The translations under genes were made by a program, and so were the position numbers. Shown here piece by piece: positions 1-11,544 of a DNA stretch of 64,000 nt; the stretch's first letter is position 1, and every line of letters starts with the position of its first letter. The DNA is taken from assembly GCA_963970005.1 (NCBI GenBank), contig CAXAMN010027472.1, forward strand, positions 661,930-725,929, given 5' to 3'. This stretch comes from Durusdinium trenchii (Eukaryota; Sar; Dinophyceae; Suessiales; Symbiodiniaceae). The notes under the pieces are model-generated. The model was not told the origin of the DNA, made no database searches, and worked only from the letters and a program-made list of their open reading frames with translations.

Positions 1-769
1 CATCCAGATCTTTACACCATGCGGTGAGTTCAGCCCAGAAGCAGATCGGAGCATTTGCGTATGTGTGTACTTGAATCCTTGTCGATGCAGTGCGTGTGAT
101 CCGAGGGCGCAGGCTGACGCCTGTTTTTGCCCAAGTGCATCAGTTGCACGTTTTGGTTTTGCTTGAGTTTGACGACCGAGACTGTCGTGGGGACGAGGTC
201 GCGTGCTTGGGACGTTTTGTGTTCTTGACTCCTCCCGCTTGACAGCGTGAGCACTTGAAGAGGGGAGATGTGCTTGAACTTGGAGTGTTGGTCAGAGACC
301 ACACGCGCATGCTGGATCTTAGTGTTCACGGGAATTGTTTGCCACCAAAAGTAAGGTGAGTTGTTCTCATTGGATTGCAGCCACTTGCGAGGTGGACAAA
401 CCTCTCGACGTTTATGTGCTCATCTGCACCTTCAGCAGTTGCCAGATTCGCACTTGTTGGATTCCGAAATCCAAGTTTGTGAAGCCCCTGGTGTAGATGA
501 AAGACCTTGCATGGAGTGCGGGAAGCACCTGGTGTTAAAAGGAAGACCTAGCATGGAGTGCAGGTATGAAACTGAACACCATTGGAATTTACATGTATTT
601 TTGCTGCCTGGCATTGGATGTGTACAGAAATAAGCGACGACGCCATACATTGGCTCAAGGAGTGAGACGAAAAAGTGTGACAAGATTATATAAATGAACC
701 GACGCGTCGTTCTCGATTTGCTTTGTTGATTTTGCTCGCACCATCCAGGGATCACGCATCCCTGCGTAG

Positions 770-787
770 TTTAGGGTTTAGGGTTTA
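770..787 (+). repeat. short interstitial TTTAGGG tract
   Basis: About two and a half TTTAGGG units in tandem. A second, shorter tract is at 1809-1820. TTTAGGG is the plant-type telomere unit and is also reported for dinoflagellates. The tract is too short to be a chromosome end. Confidence 0.6.
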
Positions 788-1176
788 TGCGAGAAATGTG
801 AACCCCCTACGTGATCGTCTGGTAGTCTCCTTGTGACACAACCTGGTCCACGACAAAGAGCATTTTGAATAGCGCGGTGATGCCATACATACAGATCTGT
901 GTTTTTCATATGTGTGCATTTTTGGCTTTCGCTTTCAGTTTCGATTTTTATTCAATTAATGCTGCATGTGAGACGAATGCCATAGTTCCTTTTCATGCTA
1001 CGCAGCCTTTTGACAGCTGTCGGCTTGAACGTTTTGTTGCCAGAGCTGGAATCACGAGATTCGTTTCGTTTGAGCTTTGTGCATTTCTTTTTGTGTGATC
1101 CTCAGCAATGATGCCAGATAGCAATGGTAGGGACCATGTGGAGGAAGCACCATCGGTTGACACCAAACCAATGGTA

Positions 1177-1186
1177 NNNNNNNNNN
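1177..1186. other. assembly gap (10 N)
   Basis: A run of ten N bases, so the two sides are joined by scaffolding. The real gap length is not known from the sequence. Confidence 0.99.
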
Positions 1187-2287
1187 AGATTCGTTGTTGC
1201 GCCTGTGTTGTGAAGATCACCGAAGATTGCAAGTTGGTGGTGGACGCAAATACTACTTTGCATTGAAGCTGCCAATGTGAGCGATTCATTGACGCTGATT
1301 ACCCAATGCGCCTTCCATCGCATCGGGTGTGTTGCCACTGCATGAGGGATCGACCGGCCTTTTCACATTGACACCAATCACACCGGAGATGTGAACTTCT
1401 TGGTGAGCATATGATTTCAGCAGTTTCTTCCAAGAGAATCTTCGATTCATCGAGATCGGAAAAATAGATTTTCAGCAGTGACCACGCTGAGATGTGAAGT
1501 GCAGGTTTGTTTCTTGGAATGTTCATATGGTACCTATAGAGAAGGTACATACGAAATAGAAGCCACAACGAAGTTTTGCATGATCGTTGAGCTTTTGTGA
1601 TCGAGAAACTCGATTTGCTCTAATTCATTGGACAAATGAATATTTGGCTCAAGAAATACAAACATATATAAAAGACCTTTTTCACCGCTCGAGTTCCTCG
1701 CCCCCGCTCGCCATCGATCGGTGCGTTTCATCAAGCTTTATTCAACTGAAATTTGGGAGAAGATTATTGGTTGAAGCTTACATCTGGAAGCAGTTTTATT
1801 CTCCGCAGTTTAGGGTTTAAGATGAGAACGGGCGACTTGGTAGTACAACTGTAGTACGCGGAGTATCTGGGGAGCTGGTAGTACATCCTAGAGAAGCTGT
1901 GTCCTAGGGTGAAGGAAACGTTACCTGTGATCGTACATCGATGGACGCATCTCCTCTGACAGGTCACTGCTTCGACAAACTTGTTGCGTAGCTGCCTCAG
2001 CAATTTTCTATTTTCATTCCAGCTCGGTTTGTTCGGTGAGATTTCCTGGAGGCGTGAACGCTGCTTCTCAAGGAATGGACACTCTGAGGTGGATGTAACG
2101 TCTCAGCGAGGGTCGGGCTCCCAGACAGAAGAGCTATGTGCTTTACTATTTCCCTTTACCAGCAGCTCAAATGCTCTCAAGATGCTATATCTACAGTGAA
2201 GAACTTCACCACTTGCCCTTACCAGCAGCTCGAGTGCTCGCGACCTTGAGCGGAGCTGTCACTGCTTGGCCGCTGGTGAGGGCGTTA

Positions 2288-2398
2288 CCATAGATACATA
2301 GAAAGACACACAAAGACACAGACATAGATACACACACAGACAGGGACTCATACACACACAGACATAGATACACACACACACACAGAGACCCACACACT
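2288..2398 (+). repeat. ACAC/ACAGAC microsatellite
   Basis: Imperfect dinucleotide and hexanucleotide array of the forms ACACACAGAC and ACATAGATACAC. It produces a spurious low-complexity frame on the minus strand. Confidence 0.85.
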
Positions 2399-2781
2399 GC
2401 CTCAACTCACTCGACTCAACACTTCACACTGAACACTTAACACATAACTCACACTCTGACTTCATACGTGATGAAAAATGTTTTCGGGCCACTCGTCGTC
2501 TAGTTTCCTACCTCACTTGCTTCAATCCGTTCAGGGTACAGCATATCGGTGTGTAGAAAACTAACATCCAAGAAGCCTGTGCCTGTGCACACCTGATTGA
2601 ACTCCTTCCAAAGGAAGAGTCTGATGAAACTGAGGGTACACCAAGACACTTCCCCCTCTACAACTGTCAAGCCAAGTGTTGCTTAGAACAAGTTCTTAGT
2701 TTAATCCAGCAGTCGTCTTCTCAAAGGTCGGTCAGGTAGGTGAAGAGTTGTATCCTCAGCACCTGCGACGCTCCATCGCAG

Positions 2782-2841
2782 GTGGAGACGACGTCGGGGT
2801 CCTTGAAGACCTTCGCCAAGTTGGTCCATGACCGCATGACG
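2782..2841 (+). CDS. purL: purL placed exon 1 (N-terminal domain end)
   Basis: Twenty codons reading VETTSGSLKTFAKLVHDRMT. The end matches the LVHDRMT motif near the end of the N-terminal domain of plant and animal FGAM synthases. Acceptor CAG|G; the donor is GC after ACG. The next exon of the family (a TQKLxSFE-like stretch) was not found, so the right junction is not phase-tested. Confidence 0.8.
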
Positions 2842-4667
2842 GCCCCTGGGGTGGCAAGCCTGAGAAAAGGAGGCTCATGGTCCGTCGACACTCGCGGACG
2901 CAGGTCTGCGCAGGTTTCAAACCCACGGTTTCACGGTTGCAGCGGGCGGTGGACTGGTGGAGCAGCCGGCCCCCGCGTTTGGACACGGTGCGTGTTTCCT
3001 TTGAAGCAATTCCACCGGTCTGGTCACGGGCGAGCGACTCCCTTTTCAGGAGTTCCACGAACGAAGAAAGGTTGTGCATGAGGAAACAGATCTTTCATGA
3101 TGTCTTTTGCTTACCAAAGGATTGGCTGACAGACTGGTATACTGGCATAGATGCAGATATCAAACCAATTGGAATTCGAGTCCTTAGCTACGGACTTCAA
3201 AACTAGCTGCAAATAGAAGGGCCAGTGAAAGCAATTGTCCTCATGACTCCAAGAACATCAGACACGTTCAGCTTTCTTCCCTTTTCACACGAGAGAGTCG
3301 GATTGAGAAGAGCCATAAGGAACAGGAGAAAGAAAGAAGAGTAGACTCCGTGGACAAACATACTGGTCACCACCTGCCACTTTAAAGTCTGCATTTCAGC
3401 CACCATTTCGGAGACCTGCAGAGTCGGGTGCTGGTACTATTTCATGTATTTTGTTTATTGTGGCCAATATCATCCTTCGCTGTGGACTCGGAGACTGTTG
3501 CTTGCCAATATAATGGTTTCAATCGTTGTGGTTTCCCAAGAGTGGTAAAGCCCTAGCCTTTAAACGCCATTATATAGAAAAGAATCGTTTACCTGGTTTT
3601 GTAGTGTAGAATTATAAAACACATTTTGCTGGGTAAGAAACCATGAAATGAGTGCTAGTCGGAATCCTAGGGACCGTCAACCTCTTTTGTCCTCAGCTGC
3701 GTCGCCCCACGCCACGCAACTGGGAGTCAGCGGATAGATATGATCTGTCCGATGGCATCCAGCCCTCCCGAACCGATCTGAGGAGTGTGAGTATCCCAAT
3801 GGCATCCAAACCTTTGAGGAGAGTTCAACGAAACCGGTCGTGCACGATGCGGGGGTGAGTCGTTCCTCACACGGGGTTTCCGGTCAGAAGAAGAACGGTG
3901 GGTCGTCCGGGGCGTTCGGCCCGGTGGGTTCGGCCACGGTTCGGCTCGGGAGTCGCACGAACACCGAAGGAGACAGATAAGCATGAAGATTGACACACAC
4001 ACACACACAGCGGCAATGGCAACACCAAACCCAAGCACAAGACCCGGTGGCGAAGCGTTGATGCCTCGCCAGTCGCAAAGTCACCTAGAGAAATGCAGCC
4101 ATTGTCGGCGGGTGGGGAAAGCTCGAAGTCAAGTGGACATGCCATGCATGCCATGTAAGTAGATCAGTAGGTGGCTCCCTACTGGTGGCTCCACTGGAGT
4201 AGATCAGCAGGTGGCATGCCCAAGTTTAGCCATGTTTGTAGTGCCCACAACGGACGGGGCTGCGGCCAGGCGAAGTCGGCCAGGCGAAGTCGGCCGGCCG
4301 CAGGGTGCGGTCGACCAGTCCCCAAGAGGTCAAGCTCGCTACTGAGCGCTTGACGCTACTTTTGTTTCACCCTCTCAGAATTGTTTTCAATGGTTTTGTT
4401 CTGTTTAGCTTGCTTCGATCGCATCAGGAATACTTCATCACTTCATCGGGAGAAAATGGAGAAACACTTCACCAGCCTTTGACTTCTTGGCCTTCTTTAG
4501 CGGTCGAGGTCACACATTCATTTCTTCATTTTCAACCCCGCGGTTCAACCAACCAACCCAGATATCACAGACCCCTTTCTTTCCCCACCAACCCTTTTCC
4601 GCAACTCGTCGTTCTCTTTCGCCCGGTCGTGTCGGGTCCTGGACGCGGTCGTGTCCTCCCCCTGCAG

Positions 4668-4738
4668 GAGCACCAAGAACCGGAGGGCTGGACTCGCGTC
4701 CCAGTGATGGCTCAAGGAGCCAAAGCCCTGGAGGCACC
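4668..4738 (+). CDS. purL: purL placed exon 2
   Basis: Codes for EHQEPEGWTRVPVMAQGAKA followed by LEAP. It matches the plant segment V.YVPVMEKGRKALEE. Acceptor CAG|G. The right end is uncertain: either a GC donor at 4734 or a GA donor at 4739. The second choice fits the phase of the next exon. Confidence 0.75.
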
Positions 4739-5688
4739 GAGGGCCGCTCGGGGGTGGATCGGTGGCGTGGCAGGCGGGCTCGGCATCGTAAGGGTAGACA
4801 GAAGCTGTTGGGTTGGAATGAGGGCATCGTGAGGACAATGCCGAGTGAAACGGAGCAACACCCAAAGCCGATCATTGGAAGATCGGGCAAACAGAACCTG
4901 GTTCAGTTTGAGGGCCGGTGACGGTGACGACCGAATACTTGAGGAGCGTCCACGAGGATACAAGTGATGTTGCCCGTAAGACCAAAAGATCTTGAATGCA
5001 ATGTATCGCTTGCTGTCATCGCTTGACCTTACAACGAGGTTGTCGCTTTATATAGCTGGACTGGACTGATTGGGCTTCAACATACAGATTTGGATCTCAT
5101 GGGTCACTTGCATGTTTGCTTGCCTCGCTGGCAGATTTTCTACATCACCACTCCCCAGGTGGCTGAAGTATCTAAAAGCAATAGGAATAAGAGCTATAAG
5201 GGTGCATATTATGTCCAAGAGCAAGAAAACATGAAGGAAGAAAGACGCGCTATTGGCAGAAGACATGAAGACAATCATCATATAGTTAATCATGTAGTCA
5301 AATAAGAGTCCTGAGAGTGCCACATGACCCCCCCCGACACAGACATGACCAGTCCTAGTACCTCAGTATCTCACGGCGAAAAAGCTCCTAGTAGCGTCCT
5401 CGTTCCTAGTAATAAGGCCAGGAGCCCCTAGTAGCGTCCTTATTCCTAGTAGCAATTGCCCTTTGCTCCTAGTAGCGTCTCCTAGTGACTAAACTTCCTA
5501 CTGAGATACTCAATCCCCACAAGAGACATGTTCCCACCATCGTCCATTGGATGCGTTTGGTCAAAGCTGAGCTGGTGTGACGTTGCTGTCGTCGGGAGCT
5601 GGGTTGTTGCCATCGTCGGGAGTGTCTTGTCTGGGTTTCGTCCTTCTTTTCGTCGCACGGCCCTGATCCTGCGACGGCAGGATCTCAG

Positions 5689-5719
5689 TAAAGAGAAGGG
5701 CCTGGGCTATGATGAGCAG
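5689..5719 (+). CDS. purL: purL placed exon 3 (microexon)
   Basis: About ten codons, KEKGLGYDEQ, matching plant QKMGLAFDEQ just before the linker helix. The right junction (CAG|GACGTA) joins in phase to the next exon and implies a GA donor. The left edge could also be at 5696. Confidence 0.7.
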
Positions 5720-6258
5720 GACGTAACGACGGGATCGGGATGGACAGCGTTCAGGGCAGGTTTTTTTCCTGGTGCTTCACCGTGTTGCGGTCTTCGAGCA
5801 TGAGCACGTGAGGAGCGTTTGAGGAGTGAGTTCGATGGATTTGTGAGAACGGCTTTTTCGGGGGACCCACCAGCGGAACACCAGAGTGTGTGAGAAAAGT
5901 CATCTTGGAGGTCTCCATCCTTCTGACGTTGCTTATGCCATGCTCCTTTTGGCCGTTGCCCGTTTGCCCGTTCGACGTCGATCTTCTCGGACCGTTGCCC
6001 CGACGTCGATCGCCGGATCACCGGACTCGTCAGACCCACCAGCTTCGACCCCTTCGACCTCTCCGAGTCGACCCGAGTCTCATCTCCCGTCACCTGCGCT
6101 GGTCACTAGCGGGTCGACGGGCAACGAGACCGGGCGACTCAGCCGGGCAACTCATCCCCGCGCGGCAACTCATGCTTCACGAAGTGGTGTCTGTACGAGT
6201 ACCACCGAAGGGCCACACGCGACGAGCGGCGGCCACCGCACGGCCCTCTTCGTCCCAG

Positions 6259-6339
6259 GACATCGCCTACTACCTGCGGGTCTTCCGCGACGAGCTGAAG
6301 CGCGACCCCACCACGGTGGAGTGTTTTGACCTCGCACAG
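6259..6339 (+). CDS. purL: purL placed exon 4 (linker helix)
   Basis: Twenty-seven codons from DIAYYLRVFRDELKRDPT to VECFDLAQ. This is nearly identical in pattern to plant DLQYYTRLFREDIKRDPT...FDIAQ. Acceptor CCCAG|G, donor GC (gcaaag), phase 0 at both ends. Confidence 0.95.
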
Positions 6340-6915
6340 GCAAAGGTTCGACTCGACCTCGCGACCCGCCTTCTTTGGGGGTCGCCTGCGCCTGCGCAGC
6401 GCTTGGGTGTGCGGGTCCAACGGTTTTTTACAGATGTCCGGTGGGAGGGTAGATGGCTGATCTTGATTTATCACCTCCGCACAGTTACCTGGTCCTTCAA
6501 GTGACTTGAGATGCCAGGAGGTGACAAGTCGGTTTGGCAGGTTGCTTCACACCTTTTTCTTAAAGCTGACGCTGCTTTGTCGCGCCTCTTTGCTGACAAG
6601 TCGAAGCGGTTGCACACAACTTGTTTGGGTACAGTTTTGTATTTTCAATTGTAGCCACGGTTGTTCCAGCTGTGTGGTGGGTGATGGTTGTTCCAGCTGC
6701 GACGTCCATTGCACTTTCCATGATCTTAGTTCCCTGGTTTCGTAGACAGTTGAGTCTGGTTGAGGTTTAAGAATTCTGTATATTTCATGCTGCTCCACTT
6801 GTATTGGATCTGCGACGGTTGGTGAAAGGTCAACGAGGATCTCGCACCTGGAGCCGCCCTGGAGCGGGCCTACCCGACCACCGGGACCGAGACCCCGCGC
6901 GACGTCTGGCCGCAG

Positions 6916-6978
6916 GGGAATTCGGAGCATTCCCGGCATTGGTTCTTCGGCGGCAAGGTGGTCATCGACGAGGAGGAC
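6916..6978 (+). CDS. purL: purL placed exon 5 (NSEHSRH motif)
   Basis: GNSEHSRHWFFGGKVVIDEE plus D. The NSEHxRH block is the most conserved linker signature of FGAM synthase. Acceptor GCAG|G, donor GC (gcgacc), joining in phase to exon 6. Confidence 0.95.
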
Positions 6979-7885
6979 GCGACCCCGACACCCCGGGACC
7001 CGGGGACCGACCAGACCCGCAAAAAGGCTTGGATTCGGATCGGTCTGAAAGGAGGTTCGGCTTGTTGATCTGGTTTTTGGGTTGGTGGGGGTGGGGGGGG
7101 TGGTAATTTCACGCTGCTTGTGGGGAGTGTTGGAGTTGGCGCATGTTTCGATGACATTGGATCTTTTCAGGCGAAAGAGCAAGGTGCAAAGTGCAGAACC
7201 TCTAGTCATCATCACCTGTCTTTTCTTCCAACATAAAGAGTTGCGAGGTATTTGCTTTCACCACGGTCAACGTCCACGCGTCTATTGTTATTATGATTGT
7301 TCTGTGTGTTTTCATCTTTTCAGCTGGAGACGGCATAGGTGAACGGCATAGGTGAACGCAAGGCCGTGACAATCAGGCCCTTCTGAGGTTTAGACGCAGT
7401 ATAGGGCTTAGTGCATCAAGCATACTTTAAGGCCTAAATGTAAGCGGTATCTTAGAAGAAGCGGCCAAAAATACATCTGCAACTCTAAAGAAGGGAGTTG
7501 CTTCTCTGCAGATGTCTATGGAGTGCCACTGAGCACTATTGCGTCGGCTAACTGGCCCAGGTATGGTCAGTGCAGCCCGTGGCGCATGATAGTCAGTCAG
7601 TGGTGACATAAGACCAGCCGTGCGAACCCAGATCATCAACATATTCAGTTCTTAACCAGCGCAGATGCGACGTGAATGGTGAGCTGATCTCGAAAATGAC
7701 TTACTTGGCCAACCCAAAAGCCAAGCGCAAACTTTCCACTTCCATGATCATTGGGGGGGAAGGTGCTCACAGCTGAACAACTCTAGTTTGACTATCCCAG
7801 TTGGGTAAAGCAGGTATCCCCGGGTCCTTTTTTCAGGTCGCTCACAAACCTCTCGAGATGCCTTTCTTCCGCGCGAGATCTCGAG

Positions 7886-7930
7886 GAGATGCCCTTGACC
7901 TTGTTCCAGTGGGTGAAACGGCCATTGAAG
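7886..7930 (+). CDS. purL: purL placed exon 6
   Basis: EMPLTLFQWVKRPLK, fifteen codons, matching plant PMxxTLMQIVKSTWE after GKMVIDG. Acceptor CGAG|G. The right end is less sure: a GA donor follows AAG, but the phase to exon 7 does not close, so a short exon or another boundary is possible. Confidence 0.75.
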
Positions 7931-8272
7931 GAACGAATCAGCCTGGGGGCCCAGTCGGAGCATGGACATGATTCGAGTTTTGTTTTTTTCTATTTCACCA
8001 AACAGTGTGGTAACACTCGGATGGGGTTCTTACGGCAGTCTTTTCGGATGGGTGTCTGACAGACATGTGTCTGGTTAGACCTCGATAGCCAGACTGTTTG
8101 GAGTCGGACTTGGCAGGCCTGTCCAGAGGTCAGGAGGATGGAAGCAGCTACCAGCATCACTGCCAGGTCACCACCTGGGACATTGAAGTCTGCATTTCAG
8201 CCACCAAAACTCAGAGACCTGTTGGAGGCATCGGGTCGAGACCTGTTGTCGACCGAGCTGTGACGTGGGGAG

Positions 8273-8319
8273 GTAACAGCGTCATCGGCTTCCACGACAA
8301 CAGCAGCGCCCTGCGAGGC
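8273..8319 (+). CDS. purL: purL placed exon 7 (DNSSA motif)
   Basis: NSVIGFHDNSSALRG, matching NSVIGFKDNSSAIRG of plants. Acceptor GGGAG|G with two leading bases. Donor is GC, two frames apart (8317 or 8319). The family segment after RG (VNQLRP...) was not located. Confidence 0.88.
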
Positions 8320-9335
8320 GCGCGAGAACGGTCGGGGCAAGCCATCACAGGCCATCCAGGTCGTTCAAGAAACGGATACCATCCAAACGTGAAAACCATC
8401 GTCCATCCAGGCTATTCCCACACGAACTTCATGCCCAGTGGCTCCGTTGCTCAGCCGGGAGCCTTCCAGGAGGTGGGTTCGGTGGGAGGTGTAGTGTAAA
8501 GCACTGACCATGCCAGGGCGGTGGGTTGGAGGTTGGGTCGTCTCTCAAAAGTGTGGTGCGTCCTCTCACTGGTTGGGCGGAACGATGGCAGATGCATGTT
8601 CTGCGGCATTCAGGTATGCTTGGAGAGATCCTCTATCCAAACAACATTTTCATGGATGAGATCTCATGGCCTCGGAATCAAAAGCTGCTTTTTGCCCAAA
8701 CAGCGATTGATTCCCATTCCCCCGTTGCCTGTCTAAAAGAGGCCTCAGCATTTTATGTGACCAAGTGGGAGGGCGAAATGTAGCAATCTGAACATGGTGA
8801 AGGACTTCCGTCCCTCCTCAGCTGCAGCAAAAAGGATCGGTCGAGTGGTTAGGACATGAACAACCGGTCAGTTGGTTCATGAAGAATGGAAGTGAAAGAG
8901 ATTCTTCAGTTTGTGACCAAACTTGATCCCCTGGTTGGCGAGGTAATCAAACAGGCCTGTAAAAGGTCACCTATATAGAGATTCCAGGAAGGTGACTTTG
9001 GAGAAGCTGGGAAGTGGTTCTTGAACCAGGTTCGTACTTGGAGCAAGGGAGTGCACTTGAGAAGTGGCAGGTGATTCACGAGCGCAAACCGGAGAAAAGG
9101 TTGCCCACCCAGTGGGGCGCTTTTCGCATGACCAAACATGGTCTCCTTGTGGCCGTAGCAATGCGATGGAAGGCATCCGGTTCAACACTTGCGCCGTTGG
9201 CGACCGCAACACACGCAAGTCAGCCATCTTCACCCCCCCCGCAATGACTTGTTCCATCTCGGACCTGCGCGGGTTGGGGACCCTCTTCCGCGCGACCGCG
9301 GTTCGGCCCACTGCTGGCCGCGACCACGTGGCCAG

Positions 9336-9408
9336 GTGGCCAGGGACTATGACATCACCTTAACGGTGGAGACCCACAACTTCCCCTGCGGCATCGCGCC
9401 CTTTCCAG
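9336..9408 (+). CDS. purL: purL placed exon 8 (ETHNFP motif)
   Basis: VARDYDITLTVETHNFPCGI then APFPG. The ETHNFP block is diagnostic for the first AIR-synthase-like half of FGAM synthase. Acceptor CCAG|G. Donor GC after one base of a glycine codon, which is completed by exon 9. Confidence 0.95.
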
Positions 9409-10537
9409 GCCAGCAGTCACCGCTGGTCCAGCGGCGGCGGAGGGGGAGGAATGGACAAAGGAAGAAGGGGGCTGGTGGTTTGGGTCTAAAGGGTGGGAGG
9501 GGGGGATTCGAGGCTTGTAGCAGCGTAGCATTGGACCTGCTGGGGCGTGGCTTGAAATGGATGGGAATTCTCATGTGGATCAAGGATTGACTGTCCAATG
9601 AGGCTATCCTTGAGACATGCTTTTGCCAGTTGCTTCCAAAAAGCAGAAAGGAAGACGATTTTCCTCCACGAAGACGTGGGGTGTGGGGTTTTGGGGCCGT
9701 AATCTGTGGGGTGCAGATTCTTGCGTCTGGGTATGTCTTAAAGTGACACTGCTGTTGCTACTCCTGGTCGGGCTCAGCCCACATCCTCAAAGAAGGTGGG
9801 ACAGCCCCCACCCCAACCACCCGCCCCAACAAGCCATAGAGAGGAGATGGTTTTAGTGGAGTCGGTCATAGAAAAACACGACTCAAGGAGGTCATGTCGA
9901 CCAGGTTTGGACCGACAGGTCAGACTGGAACTGTAGGGGCTCATCCAGCCCAGGTGATGGAACTGTTTAGCCATCCAGGCCATCCAGCTTTGGGACGCCT
10001 GTACCGACTTCTACCTGGACCCCTCCAAGATCCGGTGCTTCCCAGATCCGCCCCGAACACCACCGGACTCGGTCGGGTTCTAAAAGCAGCGGACCTTGGA
10101 AAGTCCTGGTATATCCTGGTGGTACACTTATCATTATCCTGGAGTAGATAGAGCATGGGGATATCAAGAAGCCCATGGGAAAGTGACCATGTTCTTGGAT
10201 TGGTTCATATTCTATCTGCTCCAGGATGGTTGTAAATACACCTCCCGAGTAATCCAACCGATTCTTCCAAACGCCGGCCCCATGGAGGATGTCCTCATCG
10301 TCCGAAAACGGTGTTGGTGTCATCATTGTCACCTGTTGGAAGGTCCTGGTAGATGGGACTGCGGAAATATGGCTGTTCCAAGTTCTGGCGCCAGCGCCAT
10401 AGATGCTTTACAAGTGGCTGGGACGCTGGGACTGGGGAGTTCCATCCAGAACTGTTTCTGGTTGGTCCTAGGTTTCAAATGGATGTTTCACCAGTCCCAG
10501 CCACTTGTTGCCAGGATAACTGTGTCCTAGCCTTCCA

Positions 10538-10615
10538 AGACCTGTTGTTGTAGGGTAAACTCATGTAAATTCCTTTAACAAGACAATGCTTGTTCGGGAT
10601 TCAGACCATTCAATC
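10538..10615 (+). repeat. TGTAGTGTAAAATCC family copy
   Basis: GACCTGTTGTTGTAGGGTAAA, then TTCGGGATTCAGACC. One of nine copies. Others: 3589-3622, 15061-15131, 21563-21605, 22697-22760, 29586-29640, 37305-37359 (minus), 45226-45290, 51310-51345. Confidence 0.7.
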
Positions 10616-10854
10616 AATGATTGTTGTAAGCCTAGGGTGTAAATATACCAGGACCTTTGAACAGGTGATAACAACCATCCTGGTAAACCTTGGGTATACC
10701 TAGATCTTCCCAAACAGGTGCCGGTGTTTTCTGCCTTCTCATCAATTTCACCAGCCGAGTTCGGACCTTTGGCACAGTTGGATCTGGACCCGGGTCGTTC
10801 CTGGCGCCCTGAGTCTGACTGTTTTCCTCTACAAACTGGTTTTCAGGTTCCATC

Positions 10855-10950
10855 CCAGACACTCCATGTATGCTATATATGCCGCCCCATTGACCCCCAA
10901 ACCACCCCTGGCCTGATCGGCATATATAGCAGTCCCATGGAGTGTCTGGG
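10855..10950. repeat. long-armed inverted repeat (hairpin), MITE-like
   Basis: Left arm (10855-10884) contains GACACTCCATG and GCTATATATGCCG. Right arm (10918-10950) is its reverse complement with a small bulge (CGGCATATATAGC, CATGGAGTGTC). The arms are about 30 bases with a 33-base loop. It lies in a purL intron 44 bases upstream of an exon. Confidence 0.85.
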
Positions 10951-10993
10951 CATGTTAGTGAGTTTTCAGCGGGGTAGGTATCACCTCTTTCAG

Positions 10994-11055
10994 GCGCTGA
11001 GACCGGTGCCGGCGGCCGCATTCGCGACGGCGAGAGCACCGGCAAGGGCTCCTTG
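10994..11055 (+). CDS. purL: purL placed exon 9 (TGAGGRIRD)
   Basis: AETGAGGRIRDGESTGKGSL, the glycine-rich stretch directly after PFPG. Acceptor TTTCAG|G, donor GC (gcacgg). Both junctions are in phase with exons 8 and 10. Confidence 0.95.
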
Positions 11056-11495
11056 GCACGGCGGCCCAGGACGGTGGACGGAGGGCCCAGGGACCCCTTG
11101 AAGGCTTCTCTGAAAGCCCAAGGGCTGTGGGTGTTTGGTGGGCAGTTCGCTTTTGGTTGGGAGGTGCCCCAAGTCGACTCCGGGCCCCTTCACCCACACA
11201 TAGGGTTTGGTGACCCTCAACCCCCCCTGCGTTTGGGTGGAGGTTAGTCCGACCCCTGCCAAGGAGGGCCCGTTCGGTTTCCGGACGGTGCTGACTGAAG
11301 GCTAGGGTATATCTATAACACATATATCCATATACTCCGTACCTAATCTGAGTCGAACGAAAACCAATCGATGTGGTCACCGCCCCAGAGGCCTGAGGAT
11401 GACTTCCGGAGGTCAGCAACATGACTTCCGGATCGAATTGGTCGCGCACTGGCCCCGAACTTTGGGAGTCCGGTGCTGCTTTGATCTCCCTCCAG

Positions 11496-11544
11496 GTGGT
11501 TGCAGCGGTGGCGGGCTATGCCACTGGGAATTTGCACATCCCAG
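11496..11544 (+). CDS. purL: purL placed exon 10
   Basis: VVAAVAGYATGNLHIP and the first base of a glycine codon. It matches VVA.T.GY..GNL.I.G of the family. Acceptor TCCAG|G, donor GC (gcggat). Confidence 0.93.

Larger units (their letters stand above)
1..2781. other. 5' flank or early purL introns, no gene placed
   Basis: No exon is recognised before 2782, although the N-terminal part of FGAM synthase should lie to the left of that point, here or outside the window. The stretch holds a 10-N gap (1177-1186), two short TTTAGGG tracts (770-787, 1809-1820) and a CACA/ACAGAC-rich array (about 2288-2398). The open frames seen here are short and have no recognisable protein content. Confidence 0.6.
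2842..9335. other. purL introns between placed exons 1 and 8
   Basis: Non-coding apart from the listed exons. Seen: repeat-family copies at 3364-3435, 3589-3622 and 8165-8240, a (CA)n tract near 3993-4008, a 25-base duplicated segment (4157-4216), a CTAGTAGCGTC-rich block (5345-5515), and one or two unlocated short exons (between 2841 and 4668, and between 8319 and 9336). Confidence 0.6.

Noticed and set aside
1642..1653. ATTTGGCTCAAG, similar to the 3' end of the dinoflagell­ate spliced leader (also CATTGGCTCAAG at 648-659)
   Set aside because: Only 10-12 bases match and the CCGTAGCCATTTT part is missing, so neither a spliced-leader gene nor a clear relic of a retroposed mRNA can be claimed.
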